Assembly: GCA_016713335.1 (NCBI GenBank)
Contig: JADJPH010000006.1
Coordinates: 1 to 64,000 of the forward strand
Reading direction: 5' to 3'
DNA: 64,000 nucleotides
DNA from: Candidatus Fredericiella danica
Lineage (GTDB): Bacteria > Chloroflexota > Anaerolineae > Caldilineales > Caldilineaceae
Positions 28,650 through 36,846 of this stretch are shown here, in pieces. The stretch's first letter is position 1; every line of letters begins with the position of its first letter. The translations under genes were made by a program, and so were the position numbers. A model generated the notes under the pieces. The model was not told the DNA's origin and made no database searches. It saw nothing but the letters and a program-made list of their open reading frames with translations.

Positions 28650-29426
28650 ATGTCCAATCGGCTTCACGATCGCATCGCCATTATCACGGGCGCAGGGCAG
28701 GGAATCGGCGAGGGAATTGCCCGTCGTTTCGCCCAGTCAGGCGCGCGCGTTATCGTGGCTGAGGTCAACCCCGCCACCGGTGCGGCCGCGGCGGCAGCGC
28801 TACAGGCGGACGGCTATCACGCTCACTTCATCCAGACCGATGTCGCAGACCCAGCCCAGATCGAACGGATGGTGGCCGAGACGGTCGCTACCTTCGGGCC
28901 ACCCGATATCCTGGTCAACAACGCCGGAATCAATGTTTTCAACGACCCGCTGCAACTGACCGATGCGGCATGGGATCGCTGCTTTTCGATCGATTCGCTG
29001 GGGGTCTGGCACTGCTGCCGCGCCGTGCTCCCGCACATGCTGGCGTCCGGCAAGGGGAGCATTGTCAACATTGCCTCGGTGCATTCTTTCCAGATTATCC
29101 CCCACACCTTCCCCTACCCCGTGGCCACGCATGGGCTCTTGGGCATGACCCGGGCCCCGGCAGTAGAATACGCAGCGCAAGGCATCCCGCGTCAATCCGA
29201 TCTGTCCGGGGTGGATCCTGACGCAGATCAACGTGGACTACTGGAACACCTTTCCCGACCCGGCTGCGAGCGCGGCCGCACCGAACAACGCCAGCCCATG
29301 CAACGCATCGGCACGGTCGATGAGGTGGCATGGCCGGCGGTCTTCCTGGCCTCCGACGAGGCCGGCTTCATTACTGGGGCCATGTTGGTCATCGATGGGG
29401 GCAAATCGATCCAGTTCGACGTTTAG
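28650..29426 (+). CDS. SDR-family dehydrogenase, with two compensating indels
   Basis: Short-chain dehydrogenase of about 258 residues, probably NAD(P)-dependent oxidation of a sugar or sugar lactone. The cofactor site is TGAGQGIGEGIA, with NNAG (VNNAGIN) and the Ser of NIASVHSFQ. The expected Tyr is present in YPVATHG, but the catalytic Lys of YxxxK is Thr here, a notable difference or base error. After GIPRQS the reading leaves the family: the alternative frame gives RVNPICPGWILTQINVDYWN, including the conserved PG motif. The family returns at EQRQPMQRIGTVDEVAW. This means an extra C at about 29190 and a compensating change at about 29270. As written, about 27 residues are scrambled. Confidence 0.85.
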   Translation: MSNRLHDRIAIITGAGQGIGEGIARRFAQSGARVIVAEVNPATGAAAAAALQADGYHAHFIQTDVADPAQIERMVAETVATFGPPDILVNNAGINVFNDPLQLTDAAWDRCFSIDSLGVWHCCRAVLPHMLASGKGSIVNIASVHSFQIIPHTFPYPVATHGLLGMTRAPAVEYAAQGIPRQSDLSGVDPDADQRGLLEHLSRPGCERGRTEQRQPMQRIGTVDEVAWPAVFLASDEAGFITGAMLVIDGGKSIQFDV

Positions 29427-29460
29427 GCTGCTCCCCCAAGAATTGTAAAGGACTGTCACG

Positions 29461-30621
29461 ATGAAGATTACTGCCATCACCACGATGGTGTTGGGCACTC
29501 AATGGCGCAACCTGGTGATTGTCAAGGTCGAGACCGATGAAGGCATCGTTGGCGTCGGCGAATGCCGCCCCATCAACAAGGTCGACTCTTTGGTCGGGTA
29601 TCTACACGATGTCGGTGACCGTTTTGTCGTCGGGCTGGACCCCTTCGACATCGAGTTGCTCGTGCGCCGGTTGACGATTGAAGACTACGGCAAACCGGGT
29701 GAGATTGCCATGAGTGGGCTGGCCGTGCTCGAAATGGCCTGCTGGGACATCATGGGCAAGGCGCTCAACCAGCCAGTCTACCGGCTGCTCGGTGGCGCGG
29801 TGCGGCAGCAGATCAAGGCGTACGCCAACGGGTGGTACACCGTTGAGCGCACGCCCGAGGAGTTCCATGCCGCGGCCCAGCGCGCAGTGGCGAAAGGCTA
29901 CCATGCGCTCAAGTTTGATCCCTTTGGCGCGTGTTTCTATGAACTGGCGCGCAAAGAAAAACTGAAAGCCGTGGCGCTGATGGAGGCGGTGCGCGATGCC
30001 GTTGGCCAGGACGTCGAACTGCTGATTGAGATGCATGGCCGCTTCAACCCAGTGACCGCCGTCGAAATGACGCGGGCGCTGGCGCCGTACAGCCCCGCCT
30101 GGATCGAAGAACCCGTGCCGCCGGCCAACCTGCCGGCGCTGAAGAAGGTGGCGGATGCCGTGGCGCCGCTTGGCATTCCGGTAGCTACCGGGGAGCGGCT
30201 GCACACCCTCCACGAGTATCGGGAACTGTTCGAGTTGCACGCCGCAGACATCATCCAGGCTGACATCAGCCATTTTGGCGGCATCCTGCACACGAAGAAA
30301 CTGGCGGTATGGGCAGACACGTACTACATGCTGATTGCGCCGCACAACGTGGGCGGCCCCATTGCGACGGCCGCCGCCCTCCACCTGGCCGCCTGCACGC
30401 CAAACTTCAAGATCCAGGAGCACTTCAACGATTTCGACGAGCCTTATGTCAATGCGTCGGCGCCGGGCAATCCGCCGGTGGTAGACGGTTATTTTGACCT
30501 GCCCAAAGGCCCTGGGCTTGGCATCACGTTGGACGAAGAGATTGTGTACACACATCCAGAACAGCGGATTCACTTCAACCTCTTCAAAGAAGACTGGCAC
30601 AAACGTAAAGCGCGCCTATAA
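29461..30621 (+). CDS. Enolase-superfamily sugar-acid dehydratase (galactonate/gluconate dehydratase-like)
   Basis: 386-residue member of the mandelate racemase/muconate lactonizing enzyme group; dehydrates an aldonic acid to a 2-keto-3-deoxy acid. The N-terminal capping domain reads ETDEGIVGVGE. The barrel carries the KFDPFG region, metal and base residues in LLIEMHGRF, WIEEPVPP, ATGERLHT and QADISHFGG, and the acid/base His in APHNVGGPI. This layout resembles the D-galactonate and gluconate dehydratases; the true substrate is not resolved. AAGGA precedes ATG 29461. With the SDR, kinase and aldolase it makes a coherent Entner-Doudoroff-type route. Confidence 0.85.
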   Translation: MKITAITTMVLGTQWRNLVIVKVETDEGIVGVGECRPINKVDSLVGYLHDVGDRFVVGLDPFDIELLVRRLTIEDYGKPGEIAMSGLAVLEMACWDIMGKALNQPVYRLLGGAVRQQIKAYANGWYTVERTPEEFHAAAQRAVAKGYHALKFDPFGACFYELARKEKLKAVALMEAVRDAVGQDVELLIEMHGRFNPVTAVEMTRALAPYSPAWIEEPVPPANLPALKKVADAVAPLGIPVATGERLHTLHEYRELFELHAADIIQADISHFGGILHTKKLAVWADTYYMLIAPHNVGGPIATAAALHLAACTPNFKIQEHFNDFDEPYVNASAPGNPPVVDGYFDLPKGPGLGITLDEEIVYTHPEQRIHFNLFKEDWHKRKARL

Positions 30622-30637
30622 ACGACTGGAGACTCTG

Positions 30638-31579
30638 ATGCGTACTGTTCCACTTGGCAAGACCGGCGTCGATGTCAGCGTGTACTGCCTGGGCGCCATG
30701 TATTTTGGCACTCGCAACGACCCGGCGACCTCCTATCGCATGCTTGACCGGTATGTCGATGCCGGCGGTTCCTTCATCGACACGGCGAACATTTACGCGT
30801 GGTGGGTGCCGGGCTTCCGTGGCGGTGAAAGTGAACTACTGTTGGGCGAATGGCTGCGCGAGCGCAAGAGCCGCAACCGTATCTTTCTGGCCACCAAAGC
30901 CGGCTTTCAATATGACGATGTCCAGATCGGCCTGAGCGCCGCGCAGATTGAAGCGGAGTGCGAGAAGAGCCTGCGCCGGTTGGGGGTCGACACCATCGAT
31001 CTCTACTACGCGCATGTCGATGATCGCCACACCCCGCAGGAAGAGTCGTTGGCCGCGTTCAATCGGCTGGTGCAGGCCGGCAAGGTGCGATTCATCGGCG
31101 CCAGCAACTTTGCGGCGTGGCGGCTGGCGCAGGCCCATGCGCTCAGCGCCAGGCATGGTTGGCCGGAATACGTCTGCGTCCAGCAGCGCTTCACCTACCT
31201 GCGCCCAAAACCGGGCGCCAGTTTTTCACCGCAGTTGAGTGCAAATGAAGAGTTGATCGACTACTGCCGCAGCAACCAGGTCACCATGCTTGCCTATTCC
31301 TCGCTGTTGAGTGGCGCCTACACGCGGCTCGACCGGCCGGTGCCGGCGGAATATGCCGGCCCCGACGCCGACGCCCGCCTCTTTGCCTTAAGCGAGGTAG
31401 CGGCGGCGCACGGCGTGACGGCCAACCAGGTGATCCTGGCCTGGTTGGTGCAGCAACAACCGGCGATCCTGCCGGTCATGGCGGCGAGCACCGACCAGCA
31501 GATGCAGGAGAACCTCGATGCACTCAACCTGGTGCTGACACCGGATGAGCTACAGCGTCTGGAAACGGCAGGTGTATAG
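30638..31579 (+). CDS. Aldo/keto reductase
   Basis: NADP-type TIM-barrel oxidoreductase of 313 residues. The start is ATG 30638 with CTGGAGA upstream, giving MRTVPLGKTGVDVSVYCLG. The tetrad is visible: Asp and Tyr in FIDTANIYAWW, Lys in FLATKAGFQ and His in YYAHVDD. The cofactor-end region RLFALSEVAAAHGVTANQVILAWL is typical of the YdjG/YajO-type group. Inside the sugar cluster it may reduce or oxidise a sugar or aldehyde. Direction cannot be inferred from sequence. Confidence 0.92.
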   Translation: MRTVPLGKTGVDVSVYCLGAMYFGTRNDPATSYRMLDRYVDAGGSFIDTANIYAWWVPGFRGGESELLLGEWLRERKSRNRIFLATKAGFQYDDVQIGLSAAQIEAECEKSLRRLGVDTIDLYYAHVDDRHTPQEESLAAFNRLVQAGKVRFIGASNFAAWRLAQAHALSARHGWPEYVCVQQRFTYLRPKPGASFSPQLSANEELIDYCRSNQVTMLAYSSLLSGAYTRLDRPVPAEYAGPDADARLFALSEVAAAHGVTANQVILAWLVQQQPAILPVMAASTDQQMQENLDALNLVLTPDELQRLETAGV

Positions 31580-31594
31580 AAAGGAGAAAACAGC

Positions 31595-31963
31595 ATGCGT
31601 TTTGCGCGGTGGACCTTCTTGATTGCCGGCGTCTATGGAATCCTTGTGATCCTGCCGCTCTTCTTTGCCGAGCAGCAGATGAATACGCTCTTCCCACCGG
31701 CGATCAACCATCCCGAATATTATTACGGTTTTGCCGCAGTCGCTTTGGCATGGCAGTTCTTATTTCTGTTGATTGCCCGCGAACCGCTGCGCTTGCGCCC
31801 GGCCATGCTGCCTGCCATCCTTGAAAAGATACCCTACGGACTGGCAGTGATGGTGTTGTACATGCAGGGCCGGGTCAGCAGTTCATTGCTGCTGACCGCC
31901 GCGATCGACCTGCTCCTGGGCATATTGTTCATCGTTGCCTTCTGGCGCACGCGGCGGCAGTGA
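31595..31963 (+). CDS. Small four-helix membrane protein
   Basis: Unknown function, 122 residues. Four hydrophobic segments are seen at about 5-25, 43-62, 75-92 and 97-116, with a short external loop rich in Pro and Tyr (NTLFPPAINHPEYYYGF). AAGGAG precedes ATG 31595, and it starts 15 nt after the aldo/keto reductase, so it belongs to the same transcript. Confidence 0.75.
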   Translation: MRFARWTFLIAGVYGILVILPLFFAEQQMNTLFPPAINHPEYYYGFAAVALAWQFLFLLIAREPLRLRPAMLPAILEKIPYGLAVMVLYMQGRVSSSLLLTAAIDLLLGILFIVAFWRTRRQ

Positions 31964-32020
31964 TTCAGGAGGGCAGCGAAATCGAGACGCACACACACCT
32001 AAGCAGACTGGCGGCTGGCG

Positions 32021-33738
32021 TCAGTCTGCTGCCGTATACGCGTTGCTACCGCCGACATACGTTGCGAGCACCTTTGGATAATCTTTCGTCAGTGCTGTGG
32101 GCGCAACGCTGTATAGGTCCTTTTCGTAGACCACAAAATCTGCTTTGAAGCCGATATCTAGGCTGCCAAGCTTCGGGTCACCCGTGGTTGCGGCGCTGTC
32201 TGCGGTAAATCCCCTGATCATTTCCTGCACACTGAGGGGCGGGTGCATCTCAGGATCGCCGGCCCCGTTCACCGCAATCCCAATTACCGCCGTTGCCGGC
32301 GTGTAGGCGGCGGCGAGACGGCCCAATCGGTGCTCATGCCGACGGAAAGCCCACTGTCGACCAGTTTCTTTACCGGATATGCCTGTTTAGCGCGGTCGCC
32401 ATAGTAATAGGCCGTGTCGTCTTCGACCGTCCAGAACCCAGGCTGGGTAGTCACGACGACATGCCCATCGAAGCCCTTGATCCGTGCGATCAATTCATCG
32501 GTCGGGAAGGCCAGGTGAATCAAGGGTGCGTTCCACTCTCCCCGTTCGCGGCAACAACCTGGTCCAGCGCATCAAGCACCGCCTTGATCGCCATGTCGCC
32601 CTGCACATGATAGTGCATATCCATGCCGTATGCTTCAACCCTGGCCACGATCCGGTTGAGATTTAGCTCAGGCCCGCCGAGATCGTCGGCGTAGATCTCC
32701 TGCACGCCATGCCCACCCTGTTGATTCTCCCAACTTGTCCACGCCTGGCCACCGGCAAAAGCGCCGTCAACAAAGATCTTACAGCCAACAAAGTGCGTCA
32801 ATGCAGTGTCGCTTCCCAGAAATTCCGCTGCGTCGTCAACGTCGCTCAGATTGAAGATCGTATAGCAGTAGTTGACGCGGAGGGGCAACTTGCCCGCTTT
32901 TTCGAGTTCCCAGAAAACTTCAGGTTTCATAAATCTGAATCCGGTGGCGCCCATCGGGTCAACACAGCCGGTATAGCCAATGGACGCCCAACGTTCGAGC
33001 GCAGCAAGCATTCCGGCCTTTACCTCTTGTTCAGCAAAGAGCGGAGACAGCGCCTGGTTTGCGAGAATCATGGCCGATTCCCGCAGCATCCCGGTCGGCC
33101 GGCCATCCTCCAGCACGATTTTTGCACCCACCGGGATCTTGGTGTCAGCGCTCATGTGGATCCGTTCCATCAGGGCGGTGTTGATGATTGCATTGTGGCC
33201 AAGGAGGTCTGCCAGATAGACCAGACGCTCGCCCGTGACATCGTCGATCTTTGCCAGGTCCGCCAGCGTCCAATTGTCATAGTTTCGCAGTGAAAAACCA
33301 AACCCCAATACAATCCCGCCCGCCGGGATCGAGGCCATCTTGGGCTTCAGGACCGCAACAATTTCATCTGCGCTCGTGCACCCGTAGAGATTTGCTCCGA
33401 CTTGAAAAAATAGCCAGACTCCAGGTGAACATGGCGTCAATAAACCCTGGATACACGCAGCCCCGGTGACACCGGCCCGGCTGGGCGTGACATTCAACCG
33501 CACGATCCATCTTCCACCAACAGGTTCGTCACTTTTCGTTCAGGGTCAATGTAGATCGAGCCATTGGTAATGAGTTTAGCCGGCTTGCGTGGTGAAGTCG
33601 CCGGCGTGACGGGCGGCATGGTCAACCTCTCGCGCAGCCGCCCGTTATGACCATCGCACCCAACGCCGCCGCGCCCATCAGGACGGAACGGCGACTGAGC
33701 ATGAAGACCGTTGTGTGATCTGACTGTTCGCTTGGCAT
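32021..33738 (-). pseudogene. Amidohydrolase-3 family exported lipoprotein, multiply frameshifted
   Basis: Remnant or error-ridden gene of a YtcJ-like metal-dependent amidohydrolase. GGAGG precedes ATG 33738. The N-terminus is a Tat-like leader with lipobox (SRRSVLMGAAALGAMVITGGC). Readable pieces in order are KLITNGSIYIDPERKVTNLLVEDG, YPGFIDA, then 32520-33503 (residues from about GCTSADEIVAVLKPKM to MDMHYHVQGDMAIKAVLDALD). Next are 32284-32523 (HLAFPTDELIARIKGF...STDWAV) and 32021-32326, ending with the family tail LGSLDIGFKADFVVYEKDLYSV. At least five frame changes are needed, more than in any other gene here, so real decay is possible. It lies on the opposite strand within the sugar cluster. 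Confidence 0.75.
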
Positions 33739-33897
33739 CTTGAAGGCGCCTCCACTTGTCCGGTCAAAAGAGATGAGGTTGATCATGCAATCCACACATC
33801 GATCTTAGCCGTGCCCGGCGCCGTTGTCATCGGCTATTCGGCGGATAATCCAGAGAGCAGGGCGGGCTTGCACGAAAGGCTGTGTTCGGAAAGCAAG

Positions 33898-33906
33898 TGA
33901 TATAAT
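33898..33906 (+). promoter_or_regulatory. Extended -10 promoter for the aldolase and kinase genes
   Basis: TGATATAAT (TGn plus consensus TATAAT) lies 44 nt before the aldolase start, without a clear -35. It suggests independent transcription of the last two cluster genes. Confidence 0.5.
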
Positions 33907-33949
33907 CAGGCTGACTTCCGGGTTGAACCGGCTCATGAAGGAGCTTTTG

Positions 33950-34838
33950 ATGCCACGACTGTCTGGCTGTATTCCAATCGTCGTCACACCGTTTGATGCC
34001 AACCTGCAGATCGATGAAGCCGGACTGCGCCGCCAGGTCGATTACCTGATTGAGCACGGCGTGCATGGCCCACACCAGCCATCGCCAGCGAAGGCTACAA
34101 ACTCGATGATGCCGAACGCGATCGCGTCGCCCGGATCGTGCTCGAACAGGCTGGCGGCCGCGTGCCGGTTGTGATCAGCGCCGACGGCAACGGGACTGAC
34201 ATCGCCGTCGCCCGCGCCCGCGCCGCCGCACGGCTGGGGGCAAGCGCGCTGATGGTGCTGCCCCCATGTTCGTCAAACCGGACATGGAAAACCTCTTCCG
34301 CTACTACACGCGCATCGCCGCCGCCGTGGACATCGACATCATGATCCAGGACGCGCCACAGTTGACCGGTGTGGCCATGCCGCCCTCGCTGTTGGCACGC
34401 ATGGCCCGCGAGTGCCCCAATCTCAACTCCGTGAAGTTGGAGGGCACGCCTGCCGGGCACAAGATGAGCGAAGTGCGGCGGCTCACCGACAACGGCATGG
34501 AAGTCTTTGCGGGATGGGGTGGGCTGAGTTTCTGGGAGGGTTTGGAACGCGGCTGCGCCGGCTGCATGCCCGCTGCCAACTTCGGTCCCGCACTTGCGCG
34601 CGTCTATGATCTATTTCACACGGGGCGCGCCCAGGATGCACACGGAATCTTCATCGCACAGGCGCCCTTCATTGCCTGGTCCATGCAATCGATCGATCTA
34701 TCGATTTGGTGCGCCAAGGAATCGTTGCGCCGGCTAGGCGTCATTGCCACCGCACACCTCCGTGAGCCGGCGACCCAGTTGGACGCCGTTGACATTGGGC
34801 AGTTCGAACAGTATTATCAAACGGCATCCACCCCCTGA
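33950..34838 (+). CDS. Dihydrodipicolinate synthase-family aldolase, two frameshifts
   Basis: Class I aldolase TIM barrel of about 296 residues. GAAGGAG precedes ATG 33950 (MPRLSGCIPIVVTPFD). Breaks at about 34072 and 34262 are both mended by one more C: GGCCCACACC gives HGPTPAIASEGYKLDDAER, and CTGCCCCCATG gives MVLPPMFVKPDMENLF. The Schiff-base Lys is present in NSVKLEGTPAG. The position of the usual catalytic Tyr reads MIQDAP, as in subgroups of sugar-acid aldolases rather than lysine-pathway DapA. In context it probably cleaves or processes a 2-keto-3-deoxy sugar acid. Reaction not certain. Confidence 0.85.
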
Positions 34839-34922
34839 CTCTCGCTGCAACCATCATCGCCGCGCCGGTCGCCCCTTGCCGCGCCCATCGTCAGCTCCTG
34901 GCGAGAAACTTGAGGTAATGCC

Positions 34923-35885
34923 ATGACGTCCAAACTTGACGTCAGTACAACCGGTGAGATCATGCTCCGGTTGAGTGTGCCTGCCGGGAGGCGGCTTGAG
35001 ACGGCCGCGCAGTTCGACGTCAATCCTGGCGGTGCGGAAGCCAATGTAGTGGCGCTGCTGGCGCGGCTCGGCTGGCGCACGAGTTGGGCGGGTGCACTCC
35101 CGGCTTCGCCGCTGGGCAGGCTGGTCGCCGGATCACTGCGTAGCGCCGGTGTGGCGGTGGACAACGTCGTATGGAGCGCCACGGGGCGGATGGGGGTCTA
35201 TTTCGTCGAATTTGCGGCGTCGCCGCGGCCGACACAGGTTTTGTACGACCGTGCCAATTCCTGTGCGGCGCAATTGACCCCTGCGCAAATGGCCTGGGGC
35301 GATCTGCTCGATACGCGCCTGTTGCATCTGACCGGGATCACGCCGGCGCTTTCCGCGAGTTGTGCGGAGGTCGTACTCGAAGCGCTGGATCGCGCACACC
35401 GGGCCGGCGTCCCGGTCAGTTTTGACGTGAACTACCGGCAGGCGCTCTGGGAACCCAGCCAGGCGGCGGCGGTGATCTTGCCGATGCTGCAGGGGATCGA
35501 TCTGCTTTTCTGTGCCAAGCGCGATGCCTCGCAATTGTTTGCCTGTGTTGGCCGGCCGGAGACGATGTTGCGCGATCTGGCCGGGTTGACGCAAGCGAAG
35601 ACCGTCGTGCTGACATTGGGCGATGAGGGCGTGATCGCGTGGAACGGTGAAGAGTACATGCGCGCACCGGCCGTGCCTGTGGAGAGTGTTGATCGCCTGG
35701 GGGCAGGCGACGCCCTGGCTGCGGGTGTCATGCATGGGTGGCTACAAGACGACTTACAAAAGGGGCTGCGCGCCGGCGTCGCGCTCGCCGCCCTGGCGTT
35801 GAGTCAGTACGGCGACATGGTTGTCACCACCGCGGGGGAATTGGAATCGCTGTTGGCCGATTCCAAAAGCGCAGTGCTCCGGTAA
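34923..35885 (+). CDS. kdgK: PfkB-family 2-keto-3-deoxygluconate kinase-like sugar kinase
   Basis: Ribokinase-fold kinase, 320 residues. GEIMLRLS and NPGGAEANVVALLARLG near the start and DRLGAGDALAAGVMHG near the end carry the PfkB signatures, with the catalytic Asp in GAGD. SFDVNYRQALW and LFCAKRDASQLF match 2-keto-3-deoxygluconate kinases. It follows the aldolase by 84 nt, and a dehydratase for making such an acid lies 4 kb upstream. GAGGT is 5 nt before ATG 34923. Specificity is inferred. Confidence 0.82.
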   Translation: MTSKLDVSTTGEIMLRLSVPAGRRLETAAQFDVNPGGAEANVVALLARLGWRTSWAGALPASPLGRLVAGSLRSAGVAVDNVVWSATGRMGVYFVEFAASPRPTQVLYDRANSCAAQLTPAQMAWGDLLDTRLLHLTGITPALSASCAEVVLEALDRAHRAGVPVSFDVNYRQALWEPSQAAAVILPMLQGIDLLFCAKRDASQLFACVGRPETMLRDLAGLTQAKTVVLTLGDEGVIAWNGEEYMRAPAVPVESVDRLGAGDALAAGVMHGWLQDDLQKGLRAGVALAALALSQYGDMVVTTAGELESLLADSKSAVLR

Positions 35886-36322
35886 GCGCAGCGGCGTGGA
35901 ACCCGCAGCGTGGAACCCGCAGCGTGACGCCCCGCGCATCCGCCGTCCGTCAGAGCACTGTCCGTCAGAGCACTGTCTGTCAGAGCACCGTCTGTCAGAG
36001 CACCATCCCGTCGTCACCACCGTCCGTCGAGGCACCATCCCGTCAGGGTGGTGATCCCCCGTCCCACCGTCCGTCAGAGCACCATCCCGTCAGGGGGTCC
36101 CACCCCGTCGCCCATCCGTCAGAGTGGTGAAGAATCATCACCAGCACACCGCTGGTGAACGCCACCGTCACGCACGCCAATCAGAGCCACGCACGTGAGT
36201 AAGTGGTTCGCCAAAGCCGCGGCGGTTTGAATCAGGGATTGCGCAGATTACTCGGACGCTTTCGCTTTTGCCCACCGCTCACCACCCTCACGGGATGGTG
36301 CGCTGACGGCGTGTTTGGCCTG
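35886..36322. repeat. Dispersed repeat cluster downstream of kdgK
   Basis: Starts with two copies of a 15-bp unit around GTGGAACCCGCAGC. A series of short units CCGTCAGAGCACYGTC or CAGAGCACCATCCCGTC follows to about 36130, the inverted form of units at 36.29 kb, 36.78 kb and 1-60. Bases 36177-36212 carry one inverted copy of the 37-bp array unit of 42.6-43.1 kb (CCACGCACGTGAGTAAGTGG). No gene is seen. Confidence 0.8.
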
Positions 36323-36753
36323 CTATTCCTCAAGCAGTGGCATGATGTCGGCAAGTTCCTTGGCATCGAAAAGCGCAGTGGTCACCGCTTCGAGTTGTTC
36401 GAGTTCCAGGCTGTTGACGCGCGCCGTGAAGGTTGCGTCAAGTGGACCAAAACGGTGTTGGAGAAAATTCAGGGCAATCCGGCGCGCTTCTTCGGTTCTT
36501 CCTTCCTTTTTCCTTGCCAAATTTCTTCGCCGATTTCCTTGCCGATTTCTTCGCCAACTTGTTTGCCTGCTTCGTAACGTTCGTCCAGCCAGGTGGCCAT
36601 GAGTTTCTCCCCTGCGTCAACCGACGCATCGCGTAATGCCTGCCGGATGGTCGCGGCGTCCACATCCTTGTGTAAGACCTCGGCGCCAGGTGCGACGCAC
36701 GGTGCATAGGTTGTGCGTTCGGCCACCATCATTGGCACCGTGCGACGCACCAC
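36323..36753 (-). pseudogene. Rpn-family (PD-(D/E)XK) protein C-terminal fragment
   Basis: Two frames read the end of a recombination-promoting-nuclease-type protein. Residues from ATG 36753 include VDAATIRQALRDASVDAGEKLMATWLDE and the charged repeat KQVGEEIGKEIGEEI, usual before the tail. One indel near 36513 switches to EEARRIALNFLQHRFGPLDATF, ending LADIMPLLEE, a DUF4351-like C-terminus. The catalytic N-terminal nuclease domain is missing, so the gene is truncated. It lies among repeats, between kdgK and the AddB-like gene. Confidence 0.6.
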
Positions 36754-36767
36754 TTTGGCTTTGGCCG

Positions 36768-36840
36768 AGCGCTCACCACCCTCACGGGATGGTGCTCTGA
36801 CAGACGCTCACCACCCTCACGGGACGGTGCTCCGCCATGC
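36768..36840. repeat. Two copies of the CACGGGATGGTGCTCTGA repeat
   Basis: Consecutive units GCTCACCACCCTCACGGGA at 36770 and again at 36807, each followed by GGTGCTCTG or GGTGCTCCG; a related copy is at 36278-36306. They fill the space between the Rpn fragment and the AddB-like gene. Confidence 0.7.
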
Positions 36841-36846
36841 GTCGCC

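Noticed and set aside
33480..33740. Separate small lipoprotein gene ahead of the amidohydrolase
   Set aside because: The short leader continues into amidohydrolase N-terminal sequence in the next frame, so it is the start of that broken gene.
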